From Nonomuraea endophytica (lineage in GTDB: Bacteria > Actinomycetota > Actinomycetes > Streptosporangiales > Streptosporangiaceae), in the NCBI RefSeq assembly GCF_014203235.1, contig NZ_JACHIN010000004.1, positions 592,817-656,816 of the forward strand: a stretch of 64,000 nt of DNA, given 5' to 3'. The stretch's first letter is position 1. Each line of letters begins with the position of its first letter. The position numbers were made by a program, and so were the translations under genes. A model generated the notes under the pieces. That model saw only the letters and a list, made by a program, of their open reading frames with translations, did not search any database and was not told the DNA's origin. This document shows, one piece after another, positions 16,873 to 25,802 of this stretch.

Positions 16873-18150
16873 GTGATTGTTGTGGTCGCCACCCTCGGGG
16901 CACTCGCCGTCCTGCTGAGCCTGCCGTACTGGCTGCCCGGCGCCGTCACCAAGCTGCGCACGTGGCTGTTCGCGCGCGTCAACGGCGCGGACGGCATCCC
17001 GGTGCCCGGCGACCTCGTGGACCTCTCCCGCTTCATGGAGCTTTACGCGCACCCCGCCGCCGACGGCCGCAGCCGCGGCGCGGCGCTGTCCGACCTGTTC
17101 TGGTACTGGCTCTCGCCCGGCGCCGAGGTCCACCAGGAACACCTCGAACCCGGACCCCGCTACAACGACGTCGCCCGCTGCACCCGCCGCATCCTGACGA
17201 TGCCGAGCCGTACCGCCGACGAGCTCGCCACTGCCAGCCTGCGCGCCGCCCTCCCCCGGCAGCACGGCCTGGTACGGCTGCGCGACCTGATGATGCCGGT
17301 CTGGGCGGAGTTCTATCACCGGGTGGTGTTCGGCATCCCCTGCCCGCCAGGCGTCAGAGACCTCATCGTGGACCACTCCGAAGACGTGGTCACCTCGCTG
17401 AAGTGCTGCGGCCTGCGCCACATGGACCGGCGCCTGCGCCTGACCCGCCACCTCCGCGACACTCTCGGCCGGGTGCCGCACCCACTGCCCGAGACCCTCG
17501 ACGAGCACGAACGCGCCTTCTACCTCCAGGGCACCTTCTTCAACACGGCCGTCGTGCAGAGCGCCGAGGCCACCGCGCACGTGCTCATGGAGATCGCCGC
17601 CCACGGCGCCGACGGTCCGCTGGAGGCGGTCATCGAGTGGACGTTGCACGACTTCCCGCTGTTCGGCGTCGCGCACCGGATCACCTCGGCGGAGATCTGC
17701 CTGGAGGGGGCCGAGCCGATCCCGGCCGGTTCGGTGCTGTGCTTCAGCTATCCGGAGTTCCACCGCTCGGGCGGTCACATCCCGTTCGGGGTGGCGGCCA
17801 ACCGGCCCTGCCCGGCCTGGCACCTGGCGCCGATCAGCATCGGGGCCGTCGTCAGGGAGGTCCTGCGCGAGCACGACCTGGCCACGACCGCCCGGCACAC
17901 CCGCCCGCTGCCCAACCGCGGTCCCTGCCTGATGACCCCGCGCGGCCACCGGGTACGGCACCGCCGGCTCGTCCTCGCCTATCTCCGGCTGCGCGATCGA
18001 TGGGAGGAGGTGTGGCGCAGCCCGCTCCAGCTCGTCCTCGGCACGTACATGGTCTGGCACGCCAGGCGCCTGCGCCTGTGCGAGCGCCACTTCGAACAGG
18101 AGAGGAACACCTCCCATGACCCTGCGCGCCACCGAGACCACGCCGGCTGA
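16873..18150 (+). CDS. Membrane-anchored, degenerate cytochrome P450-like protein
   Basis: This 425-residue protein begins with one hydrophobic helix (VIVVVATLGALAVLLSL) and then has a weak P450 layout. An ERAFYLQGTFFNTAVVQSAEA segment sits at the I-helix position, EWTLHDFP at the K-helix and FGVAANRPCPAWHLA at the heme loop. Compared with normal P450s, the ExxR arginine is Leu258 and the heme loop has an extra residue before Cys313 and lacks its glycines. Heme binding is therefore possible but catalysis is doubtful. The GTG at 16873 is my best start; nothing upstream in frame is convincing. It overlaps the membrane-protein gene downstream by 35 bp. It could be a CYP74-like or a non-monooxygenase branch; I am sure of the resemblance only. 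Confidence 0.55.
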   Translation: MIVVVATLGALAVLLSLPYWLPGAVTKLRTWLFARVNGADGIPVPGDLVDLSRFMELYAHPAADGRSRGAALSDLFWYWLSPGAEVHQEHLEPGPRYNDVARCTRRILTMPSRTADELATASLRAALPRQHGLVRLRDLMMPVWAEFYHRVVFGIPCPPGVRDLIVDHSEDVVTSLKCCGLRHMDRRLRLTRHLRDTLGRVPHPLPETLDEHERAFYLQGTFFNTAVVQSAEATAHVLMEIAAHGADGPLEAVIEWTLHDFPLFGVAHRITSAEICLEGAEPIPAGSVLCFSYPEFHRSGGHIPFGVAANRPCPAWHLAPISIGAVVREVLREHDLATTARHTRPLPNRGPCLMTPRGHRVRHRRLVLAYLRLRDRWEEVWRSPLQLVLGTYMVWHARRLRLCERHFEQERNTSHDPARHRDHAG

Positions 18151-19048
18151 GCGCCCTGCGGCCCGCCGGTGGCTGGTCGTCCTGCTCAGCGTGCTGGCCG
18201 GCTTCCTGCTGACCGTCGTGTGGTCGGCGGAGTTCGTCGACCAGACCATCGGCGCGAGCGTCGCCGACACCCTCCTCGGCCACGACGCCTCGGAGACCCC
18301 GATCGCCGGGATCCTGTCCGGCGTCGTGTTCGCGTTCGTGACCGGGCTGGCCGGCACGTTCACCGCCTGCAACATCGCCGCCATGGGCGCGGTCGCGCCG
18401 CTGGTGGGCGCAGGCAGCTCCGCGGGCGCGCGGATGGCGCGCACGCTCAAGCCGCTCGGCTGGCTGGCCGTGGGCGTGCTGGCGGTGTCCGGCGTCTACG
18501 GCTTCGTGGTGGGCCTGGCCGGCACCGCCATGCCGCAGTTCGCCAACTCGCCGCCGGCCGGCGGGCTGCTCGCGCGCAACATCCAGTCGATGGTCACCTT
18601 CGGGCTGATCGGGCTGATCCTGGTCTTCCTGGGACTGGCCGCGCTCGGCCTGGTCAAGGATCCGCTCGCCCGGCTGGAGCGGCGCTTCCCGAACGCGCGC
18701 ATGCTGGTCATGGGCGCGATCATCGGCGCCTTCCTCATCGGCCGGCCGTTCGGGCTGTTCCGCCAGCTCTTCCGGGACGCCGCCGCCAGCCACAACCCGC
18801 TCTACGGCGCGCTGGCGTTCATGCTGCAGTCGCTCGGCAACATCGTCGTCATGGCGGTGCTCGTGCTGCTGCTCGCCCTCGCGCTCGGCGGCCGGGCCCA
18901 GCGCTGGCTGAACGCCAGGCCGGGACGGCCGGCCGTCATCACCGGCACCGCGTTCATCGTCGCGGGCTCCTTCACCGCCCTCTACTGGGTGGGCAGGCTG
19001 CTCGGCCGCTTCGAGATCATCTGGTGGCCGACGGCCCCGTGGGTCTGA
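18116..19048 (+). CDS. Polytopic membrane protein of unknown function
   Basis: This protein has 310 residues with about seven hydrophobic helices. One stretch reads FVTGLAGTFTACNIAAMGAVAPL, which is faintly like the Cys-containing first helix of CcdA/DsbD electron carriers, but a second Cys is not seen, so I do not assign that function. The start ATG follows a CAGGAGAGG ribosome binding site and lies inside the end of the P450-like gene, so the two are co-expressed. If the P450-like protein needs electrons or delivers a product, this would be the membrane partner; that is inference. Its 3' end overlaps the convergent ligase gene by 32 bp. Confidence 0.7.
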   Translation: MTLRATETTPAERPAARRWLVVLLSVLAGFLLTVVWSAEFVDQTIGASVADTLLGHDASETPIAGILSGVVFAFVTGLAGTFTACNIAAMGAVAPLVGAGSSAGARMARTLKPLGWLAVGVLAVSGVYGFVVGLAGTAMPQFANSPPAGGLLARNIQSMVTFGLIGLILVFLGLAALGLVKDPLARLERRFPNARMLVMGAIIGAFLIGRPFGLFRQLFRDAAASHNPLYGALAFMLQSLGNIVVMAVLVLLLALALGGRAQRWLNARPGRPAVITGTAFIVAGSFTALYWVGRLLGRFEIIWWPTAPWV

Positions 19049-20429
19049 GCGCCAGCTTGTCCGGCTTGCCCGCCGCGTTCAGCGGGACCTCCCGGATGAC
19101 GGTGATGCTCTTCGGCGCGCTGGCCGCGCTCAACGCCTCGGGCACGAGCGCGGCCAGCACACCGACGTCGGGCGCCCGCCCCGCGGCCGGCACCACGAAG
19201 GCGTGCACCGCCTCGCCGGTCTCCCGGTCCGGCGCGCCGACCACGAACGCCTGCTCCACGTCCGGATGCGCCGCCAGCACCCGCTCGATCGCGCCCGCGT
19301 GGCAGACCTCGGCGCCGACGATGATCACGTCGCGGGTCCTGCCGGTCAGGTGGAGCAGCCCGTCGCGGTCCAGGAAGCCGAGGTCGCGGGTGCGCAGCCA
19401 GCCGTCGCGCAGCACCTCACCGGTCAACTCGGGCGCGCGCCAGTATCCGGCCATCATGTGCGGGCTGCGCACCCACACCTCGCCGTCCGCGCCGTGCGGC
19501 ACCGGCCGCCCGTCGCCGTCACGCAGGCTCACCTGTACGGCGGGCAAAGGCCGCCCCACCGCCCCGGTACGGCCCGCCGCCACGTCATCCGGCGTCAACA
19601 TGGCGATCACGCCCGCCTCGGCCTGGCCGTACCCCTGCCAGATCACCGGCCCGAGCCGGTCGGCGGCCCGCTCCAGCAGCGACGGCGCGGCCGGCGCGCC
19701 CCCGAGCACCAGCGCCCGCAGGCCGCGCAGCTCGGCGCCCTCATCCAGGAGCCCGCCCAGGACCGGCGGCGCCATCATCGTGGCGGTGGCCCGGTGGGCG
19801 GAGATCGCCTCGGCCAGCGGCAGTTCGGGGATGATCGCGACACCTCCGGCGACCAGCGTCCTGCCCAGGTACGTCATCATGACCGGGCCGGCGAGGCTGG
19901 CGTGGACCAGGCAGCGCTCGAAGTTCGCCATCAGTGCCTTCAGCGGCGGCGGCCAGGCGTCGGGCCGGTAGGCGAGGCTGTAGGCGCGGTAGGTCTGGAC
20001 GGGCGCCTTGGGCCTCCCGGTGCTGCCACTGGTGAACGTGAGCCGGGCAAGATCATCGGGCCGCGCGCCAAGCTCGACCACGCCGGCGGATCCGGCGGTC
20101 AGTTCGGCCACCTCGGCGTCGGTGAGCACGGCGTCGAAGCCCGCCGCCCGCGCCTCGGCCAGCCGCCCCGGACCCCAGCCGGGGCGGGCCATCCCCACCA
20201 GGCAGCCCAGCGCGTGCAAGGCCAGCTGCGCGGCGTAGACCTCGGGGGTCGAGGCGGCGACGACGAGGACGCAGGAGCCGGGCCGCAGCACCCTCGCGCG
20301 CAGCCCGTCCGCGCACCGCGCGACCAGCCCGAGCAGCTCCCCTCGGGTGACCACCCGGTCACCGTGCTCGATCGCGGGCCGCGCCGGCGCGCGCTCCAGC
20401 GCCTCCAGAACCGGGCCGGGGAAGAGCAT
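19017..20429 (-). CDS. Adenylate-forming acyl/aryl ligase (ANL superfamily)
   Basis: This enzyme activates a carboxylate as acyl-AMP and passes it to CoA or a carrier thiol. All core motifs of the superfamily are present in 470 residues: LTFTSGSTGRPKA (A3), YGQAEAG (A5), RTRDLGFLDRDG (A7-A8 hinge) and NAAGKPDK with the catalytic lysine (A10). The acyl specificity is not readable. The ATG at 20429 opens MLFPGPVLEALERAPARPA; an upstream extension has no conserved sequence. It is convergent with the membrane-protein gene and may belong to the same small metabolic locus as the oxidase, sulfotransferase and P450-like genes. A stand-alone ligase of this length suits a CoA-ligase or NRPS-like loading enzyme. 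Confidence 0.85.
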   Translation of the reverse strand: MLFPGPVLEALERAPARPAIEHGDRVVTRGELLGLVARCADGLRARVLRPGSCVLVVAASTPEVYAAQLALHALGCLVGMARPGWGPGRLAEARAAGFDAVLTDAEVAELTAGSAGVVELGARPDDLARLTFTSGSTGRPKAPVQTYRAYSLAYRPDAWPPPLKALMANFERCLVHASLAGPVMMTYLGRTLVAGGVAIIPELPLAEAISAHRATATMMAPPVLGGLLDEGAELRGLRALVLGGAPAAPSLLERAADRLGPVIWQGYGQAEAGVIAMLTPDDVAAGRTGAVGRPLPAVQVSLRDGDGRPVPHGADGEVWVRSPHMMAGYWRAPELTGEVLRDGWLRTRDLGFLDRDGLLHLTGRTRDVIIVGAEVCHAGAIERVLAAHPDVEQAFVVGAPDRETGEAVHAFVVPAAGRAPDVGVLAALVPEALSAASAPKSITVIREVPLNAAGKPDKLALRPTGPSATR

Positions 20430-20702
20430 CGTCACTCCAGGTGTGAGGGCGCGCGCCCCGGTGGACCGCCACAGCACCCGGGGACGCGCGCGCACGGCCG
20501 TCTTCCCGCACACACCCCTTCGAGGAACGGCACCCCAGCCGTTATTCCGGAAAGACGGTCATCCGGTTATACGCATCTGGACAGCTCCAGAGATTCGCCG
20601 TCGCAGTAATACGAACCAGGACATCGACGGACGTTCGCCAGGGCTTGGGAAAATGTGCGGCAGGATGATTGTCTTTGCGGAGGAACTACGAGGAGGTCTC
20701 CG

Positions 20703-22241
20703 GTGACCCGTCAGATTGTCTCCATTGTCGGTGGCAAGGACGTCCCTGCCACCAGCACCTACATCTCGGCCAACCCGGCGCGCACCGGTGAGGTCGTGGC
20801 CAGTGTGGGCCTCGCGGACGCCGGCGCCTTCGCGGCCGCCTGCCGTACCGCCAAGGAGGCGCAGCGCGAGTGGGCCAAGGTGCCGGCGCCGGTGCGCGGG
20901 CGGGTGATCGCCTCGATCGGGCGGCTGGTTGAGGCCAACGCGGAGGCGCTGGCGCGGCTGGTGACCGAGGAGATCGGCAAGCCGTACAAGGAGTCGCTGG
21001 GCGAGGTGCGGGAGATCGTCGACACGTGCGACTTCTTCCTGGGCGAGGGCCGCAGGCTCTATGGCCAGACGGTGCCGTCGGAGATGCCGGACAAGAACCT
21101 GTTCACCTTCCGCAACCCGGTCGGCGTGGCGGCGGTGATCACCGCCGGGAACTTCCCCGTCGCGGTGCCCTCGTGGTATCTGGTTCCGGCGCTGCTGTGC
21201 GGCAACGCGGTGGTGTGGAAGCCCGCCGAGTACGCCGCCGCCTCCGCGCACGCGATGTACAAGCTGTTCGCCGCCTCCGGCCTGCCCGAAGGCGTGCTCA
21301 ACATCGTCTTCGCCGACGGCAAGGAGACCTTCGAGGGCCTGGACCTCGCCCTGTCCGAGGGCAGCGTGCAGAAGGTCGGCTTCACCGGCTCATCCGAGGT
21401 GGGCAGGAAGATCGGCGAGCTGACCGGCCGCCACCTGCAGTCGGCCTGCCTGGAGCTCGGCGGCAAGAACCCGATGGTGGTCATGCCGGACGCCGACCTC
21501 GCCCTGGCCGTGGAGGGCGCGCTGTTCGGCGGCTTCGGTACGGCCGGCCAGCGCTGCACCAGCCTCGGCACCGTCATCGTGCACGAGAGCGTCCACGACG
21601 AGTTCGTCGAGCGCTTCGCCCGCGCCGTCTCCAACGCCAAGATCGGTGAACCGATGGGCGACGTGCTGGCCGGGCCGCTGCTGGATGAGAAGTTCGCGGT
21701 CCGCTACGAGGAGTTCCTGACCTGGATCCAGCCGCACCACGAGGTCGTGACCGGCAGCACCGGCAAGATCAGCAAGGAGAGCCCGCACCACGAGTTCACC
21801 GGCGAGGACGGGCTCTACTACCACCCGGTCGTGGTCGACGGCGTACGCCCGGACGACCGGCTGTTCCTGGAGGAGACGTTCGGCCCGATCGTCGGCGTGA
21901 CCACGTTCCAGACCATGGACGAGGCCATCGAGCTGGCCAACCTGCCCGGTTACGGCCTGTCGAGCTCCATCTACACCACCGACGCGAAGAACGCCTTCCG
22001 CTTCCGCGAGGGCGTCTCGGCCGGCATGGTCAGCGTCAACAACTCCACCAGCGGCGCCGAGGCGCACCTGCCGTTCGGTGGCAACGGCAAGTCCGGCAAC
22101 GGCAGCCGGCAGTCCGGTATGTGGGTGCTTGACCAGTTCACCCGCTGGCAGGCCATGAACTGGGATCATTCCGGACGTCTGCAAAAGGCCCAGATGGACG
22201 TGGCAGATATCACTCCTGACCTGGACTTCCGACTCCCCTAG
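20703..22241 (+). CDS. NAD(P)-dependent aldehyde dehydrogenase
   Basis: This 512-residue enzyme oxidises an aldehyde to a carboxylate. The general-base Glu251 sits in LELGGKNP, the nucleophile Cys285 in FGTAGQRCTS, and the cofactor loop in KVGFTGSSEVGRKIG. It resembles the ALDH7-like group that includes aminoadipic semialdehyde dehydrogenases, so a role in lysine or amine breakdown is possible but not shown. The GTG at 20703 has a strong AGGAGG six bases upstream. Its stop is followed within 8 bases by a perfect hairpin that overlaps the ribosome binding site of the next gene. Confidence 0.9.
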   Translation: MTRQIVSIVGGKDVPATSTYISANPARTGEVVASVGLADAGAFAAACRTAKEAQREWAKVPAPVRGRVIASIGRLVEANAEALARLVTEEIGKPYKESLGEVREIVDTCDFFLGEGRRLYGQTVPSEMPDKNLFTFRNPVGVAAVITAGNFPVAVPSWYLVPALLCGNAVVWKPAEYAAASAHAMYKLFAASGLPEGVLNIVFADGKETFEGLDLALSEGSVQKVGFTGSSEVGRKIGELTGRHLQSACLELGGKNPMVVMPDADLALAVEGALFGGFGTAGQRCTSLGTVIVHESVHDEFVERFARAVSNAKIGEPMGDVLAGPLLDEKFAVRYEEFLTWIQPHHEVVTGSTGKISKESPHHEFTGEDGLYYHPVVVDGVRPDDRLFLEETFGPIVGVTTFQTMDEAIELANLPGYGLSSSIYTTDAKNAFRFREGVSAGMVSVNNSTSGAEAHLPFGGNGKSGNGSRQSGMWVLDQFTRWQAMNWDHSGRLQKAQMDVADITPDLDFRLP

Positions 22242-22248
22242 GCAACAT

Positions 22249-22283
22249 TCCCTCCGGAGCCTCACAATGTTGCTCCGGAGGGA
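22249..22283 (+). promoter_or_regulatory. Perfect 12-bp hairpin covering the ribosome binding site of the next gene
   Basis: TCCCTCCGGAGC (22249-22260) pairs exactly with GCTCCGGAGGGA (22272-22283) around an 11-base loop. The 3' arm contains GGAGGGA, which is the Shine-Dalgarno of the gene starting at 22290 (6-base spacing). The 5' arm begins 8 bases after the aldehyde dehydrogenase stop. It can act as that gene's terminator and also keep the following operon translationally off when transcribed through. No U-tract follows, so a pure terminator role is less likely. Confidence 0.7.
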
Positions 22284-22289
22284 TGCACA

Positions 22290-23405
22290 GTGGGCTCACG
22301 ACAGCACCTCGACGGCCTCGCGCGGTCGGCACGATCCCTGCAGGACACGGTCGGTGAGCTCCATGCCGCGCTGACCGCGGGCAACGAACGGCGGGCCGGC
22401 TACGCCCGCGACCGCCTGGCCGAACAGGCCCGCGCCGCCCTGGGCGAGACCGGCTCGTACGGCTTCGAGCGATCCCGCCCCGGCTCCCACACACCGGACC
22501 CGGACCCGGACGACCTGCTCGCCGAGGCCGTACACGACCTGGCCCTGTCCCAAGCCCTCATCTCCGCCGCAGCCGACGTCGGCGAGACCGACGCAGGCGA
22601 AGGCGCGACCCGTGACGGCGGGGGTGGCGGTGGGGCGGGTTCTGAGTCTGGGCGGTTGCGGGTGGCCGGGGACTCTCTCGGGCGGCTGGCCACGGCGCTG
22701 AAACCCCCTGACCGCTTCGGCTTCGAGGCCGCCGCGAGCGCCTCCCCCGATCTGCCCACCGCGATCGCCACCCTCCGCCAGGAGGCCGCCTCCTGCCTGG
22801 ACCGCATCCACGAACGCTCGGCCGGCGTCGCGGGCGCCGCCCTGGCCAAGATCCCCGGCGTGAGCACGATCACCACGACCGCCCAGGAGATCCTCGACAA
22901 GCTCGGCGTCGGCGCGCTCACCGGCACCCTCACCAAGCTCGCCGCCCGCGCCCTGCACAAGGCCCTCACCGCCCTGCACCGCCTCATCCCCATGGAAGCC
23001 CTCGACCGGGTCAACACAGCCGTCTCCCAACTGGCCGACGGCCTGGACAAGGACAAGGCGGCCGGCCCGCTCCTGATGTCGGCGCTGCTGGGCACCGAAG
23101 GCGTCAGATCCGCCTTGGACGAACGGCTCGCCCGCGACGCCCTGGACCGTGCCAGGCTCGACGGCGCCCGCACCGAACTGGCCGAGCTCGGCGACCGCTT
23201 CGGCAAGCACATGGACGTGCTGGCGATCGCGATCACGGTCAGCACCGCCGTGGTCGCGTGGCTGGCCACGCCGCTGGCCGCGGGCGCGGTGGCCGCGCTC
23301 CTGCTGGGCGCGGTGCTCGTGCTGGCGGCCGACTACGCCGACGCGTGGTCCCTGCCGGTGGCCGTACGCGGGGTGCGGACCGTGGTCGAGGACGCCACCG
23401 CATGA
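22290..23405 (+). CDS. Helical protein with C-terminal membrane hairpin, first gene of the peptidase/TPR operon
   Basis: I do not recognise a family. The 371-residue protein is almost all predicted helix: a basic N-terminal helical part, a Gly-rich hinge near residue 115, and a central helical bundle (LGVGALTGTLTKLAARALHKAL). Near residues 312-350 are two hydrophobic helices (VLAIAITVSTAVVAWLATPL and AVAALLLGAVLVLAADYADA) that should insert in the membrane, leaving the bulk in the cytoplasm. The GTG at 22290 has GGAGGGA six bases upstream, held in a hairpin. The stop overlaps the peptidase start as ATGA. It is a plausible membrane anchor or effector for the downstream proteins. Confidence 0.7.
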   Translation: MGSRQHLDGLARSARSLQDTVGELHAALTAGNERRAGYARDRLAEQARAALGETGSYGFERSRPGSHTPDPDPDDLLAEAVHDLALSQALISAAADVGETDAGEGATRDGGGGGGAGSESGRLRVAGDSLGRLATALKPPDRFGFEAAASASPDLPTAIATLRQEAASCLDRIHERSAGVAGAALAKIPGVSTITTTAQEILDKLGVGALTGTLTKLAARALHKALTALHRLIPMEALDRVNTAVSQLADGLDKDKAAGPLLMSALLGTEGVRSALDERLARDALDRARLDGARTELAELGDRFGKHMDVLAIAITVSTAVVAWLATPLAAGAVAALLLGAVLVLAADYADAWSLPVAVRGVRTVVEDATA

Positions 23406-24415
23406 TCGACGACCACGTCGGCGCCGAGATCGCCGCCCTCGACCAGGCCGCGAACCTGGCCCTCCGGTCCGAGCCCGGCACCGCCACCGCCCACTCCATC
23501 AGGCACCACGCCGACGACCTGATACTCGAACTGCGGGAGGTACACGACTGGGCCCACCTGCGCCACCTGCGGGAGAAGACCGGGCGGCTGCGGGTCGAGG
23601 CGCTCGACTACGCGCAGGCCGTCCTGCTGCGCCGGCACGCGCTCGGCGCCGACGGGGGCGCCGCCGAGGCGCTGGTGGGCTTCCTGTGCGAGCGCGCGGG
23701 CGTCCCCGCCCATGTGGCGATCGCCGCGTCCGCACGTTCGGAGTCGTACACCAGAACCTCCGACATGCTCCGGCTGCCGCCCTCCCCCGACGCCTGGCAC
23801 CTCCCGGTCCTCGCGCACGAGCTCGGCCACTACCTCATCCGCGAGGTGAGCCACGTCCGGGACAAGGACGAGCGGCCCCTGCTGGAACGAGCCGACAACT
23901 GGCACCGCGAAGAGCTGATCGCCGACTGCTACGCCACCTACGCCCTCGGCCCCGCCTACCCGCTGTCGTGCGTGCGCCTGCGCATCGACCCGGACGAGGT
24001 GGACGTGACCGGCCCGTCCCACCCGTCGTGGCGGATCCGCGTGCACACGATGACCGACATGCTCATGGCCATTTCCGACAAGCACGGCAGGACGTACGCC
24101 CGCGCCGTCGAGACCATGATCGCACCGGCCTGGACGGCGCTCACCGGCGAGAAAGAGAACGCCGCGCAGGAGAGCCCGGCCCACATCCCCGCCGCGACCG
24201 TCTTCGACCTGCTGGAACGGCACCTGCCCCGCGCCCGCTACGAACCCGGCGGCATGGTCGGCGCAGCCGAACGCGCGCTGACCGGCGAGGAACGCCGTCG
24301 CCCCGGCATCACCCCGGCCCACGTGCTCAACGCCGTCTGGCGGCTGCGCCTCGACGGCAGGGTCACCGGGGAGACCGGCGGGCGCGCCCTGGCCATGCTC
24401 GCCCGGGGCGGCTGA
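23402..24415 (+). CDS. HELGH zinc metallopeptidase (gluzincin-like), unknown family
   Basis: This 337-residue protein carries an HExxH zinc motif in WHLPVLAHELGHYLI (His139, Glu140, His143). About 28 residues later comes REELIADCYATYALGPAY, whose Glu171 fits the third zinc ligand of gluzincins (compare the ExxAN block of ImmA/IrrE-type peptidases). There is no signal peptide, so it should act in the cytoplasm. I do not recognise the rest: an N-terminal helical domain and a C-terminal helical domain with TPAHVLNAVWRLRL. The ATG overlaps the upstream stop by 4 bp. The next gene encodes a paralogue without zinc ligands. The target is unknown. Confidence 0.75.
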   Translation: MIDDHVGAEIAALDQAANLALRSEPGTATAHSIRHHADDLILELREVHDWAHLRHLREKTGRLRVEALDYAQAVLLRRHALGADGGAAEALVGFLCERAGVPAHVAIAASARSESYTRTSDMLRLPPSPDAWHLPVLAHELGHYLIREVSHVRDKDERPLLERADNWHREELIADCYATYALGPAYPLSCVRLRIDPDEVDVTGPSHPSWRIRVHTMTDMLMAISDKHGRTYARAVETMIAPAWTALTGEKENAAQESPAHIPAATVFDLLERHLPRARYEPGGMVGAAERALTGEERRRPGITPAHVLNAVWRLRLDGRVTGETGGRALAMLARGG

Positions 24416-24416
24416 C

Positions 24417-25802
24417 GTGGACGGCAAGCTCATCCTGATGATCAGGCTGGACTGCCTGCTGGCCGACCTGGACCGGATCAGCGGCGCGGTGACCGACGCG
24501 ATCCGCAAGCGCGAGCACATGCGCGAGGTGATGGACGCGCTGCAGGAGGCCGAGAACGCCGTCAGCGAGCTCGCCAGCATCGCCGCCCCGATCGGACAGG
24601 AGCTGGCCAGGCCGGGCAAGGGCCGGCTCGGCGACCTCGGCAACCGCCCGCTGACGGCCAGCATCACCAACCTGGACGGCCACATCCAGGCGGTCGAGGA
24701 CCGCGTCGCCAGGATCCGCGAGACGATCGAGCCGCTCAGCGACCGGATGGTGGAGCTGGAGAAGCAGACCGTGCTGGAGGAGGACCTGCGGGCCGCCACC
24801 GGAAACCTGCGCTTCGAGGCGGAGAAGCTGCGCGACCGGCTCGACTCCGACGGCGCGGACCTGCCCGAGTTGTGGCGCGGGTACGCCGAGTTCGTCAAGA
24901 CGGAGGCGGAGCCGGTCTACGACAACTACGTCGAGTTCGTCGCGGGCCTGGCCATGCGCGACAGCGCGGTGGAGGACAGCGTGTGCATGGTGACCGACCA
25001 CCTGCTCACCCGGATGCTCGGCCCGCACCAGGCGCTGTCGCTGCCCTCGCGGACACCGGCCTTCAGCATGCGCGCGGTCATCAAGCTCGGCTTCCCCGAC
25101 TGGAACATCTGGGGCGTCCCGCTGGCGGCCAGGGAGGCGGGGGCCAGCGTCGTCAAGCACGCCGCCGACAAGGCCAGGATGCTCAACGAGCTGCTCGCCC
25201 GGCCGCCGACGCCGTACGCTGCCCGGCTGGCCGAGGACGCGCTGGCCGCGTTCATGCTGGGCCCCGCCTACGCCCGCGCCATGTTCACCTTCCGCCTGCA
25301 CCCGAGCGCGCCCTCGGCCTCGGCCCTGCCGCCGGACACGCTCAGGGCGCGGATGATCCTGACCATGCTGCGGCTGGCCGGCCCCGCCGACGGCCAGGAC
25401 GCCTTCGCCGAGGAGGTGGACCAACTCGAGGACTTCTGGACGGACCTGCTGCGGCAGCTCGGCGTCCCCCCGGAGCCCGTCCTCGATCCGGACTTCTGCC
25501 GCCGGCTCCACACCGCGCTGCACAGAGACCGCTTGCGCGGCTTTTCCGCAAAGAACTGGGCAGACGTGCAAACATGTGCTGACCACCTCCTCCTCGGGGA
25601 CACCCTGCCGCCCCTGACCCCCGTCGACCGGGTCGTGATCCTCCTCAACGCGGGCTGGGTGGCCAGGCATCGAGACCCCCTCCGCACCAACGTGATCGCC
25701 GGCCGGCTCATGCACCATCTCAGGCATGACGGCACGGGCCGCTCCCCTGATGCCAGGAGCGGCGGCCGCCCCCTCACCACCCGAACCCCCAGGGGAACAT
25801 GA
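24417..25802 (+). CDS. Catalytically dead paralogue of the adjacent metallopeptidase, with coiled-coil N-terminus
   Basis: Residues about 30-150 are coiled-coil-like (long Glu/Arg/Leu heptads). Residues about 225-310 align with the peptidase gene just upstream: WGVPLAAREAGASVV against WHLPVLAHELGHYLI, and LAEDALAAFMLGPAYARAMF against LIADCYATYALGPAYPLSCV. Motif-to-motif spacing is 47 against 48 residues. The zinc ligands are lost: HELGH has become REAGA (239-243) and the Glu of the second block is an Arg. It is therefore a pseudo-enzyme, probably a partner or regulator of the active copy. GTG start 1 base after the upstream stop; 461 residues. The last 30 residues are Arg/Gly/Thr-rich. Confidence 0.7.
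   Translation: MDGKLILMIRLDCLLADLDRISGAVTDAIRKREHMREVMDALQEAENAVSELASIAAPIGQELARPGKGRLGDLGNRPLTASITNLDGHIQAVEDRVARIRETIEPLSDRMVELEKQTVLEEDLRAATGNLRFEAEKLRDRLDSDGADLPELWRGYAEFVKTEAEPVYDNYVEFVAGLAMRDSAVEDSVCMVTDHLLTRMLGPHQALSLPSRTPAFSMRAVIKLGFPDWNIWGVPLAAREAGASVVKHAADKARMLNELLARPPTPYAARLAEDALAAFMLGPAYARAMFTFRLHPSAPSASALPPDTLRARMILTMLRLAGPADGQDAFAEEVDQLEDFWTDLLRQLGVPPEPVLDPDFCRRLHTALHRDRLRGFSAKNWADVQTCADHLLLGDTLPPLTPVDRVVILLNAGWVARHRDPLRTNVIAGRLMHHLRHDGTGRSPDARSGGRPLTTRTPRGT

Noticed and set aside
18116..19048. A CcdA/DsbD electron carrier
   Set aside because: The second Cys and the family's usual motifs are missing.
20430..20702. A regulatory RNA or small gene in the gap before the aldehyde dehydrogenase
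   Set aside because: No hairpin with a U-tract or convincing frame; only an ordinary leader with a strong ribosome binding site.
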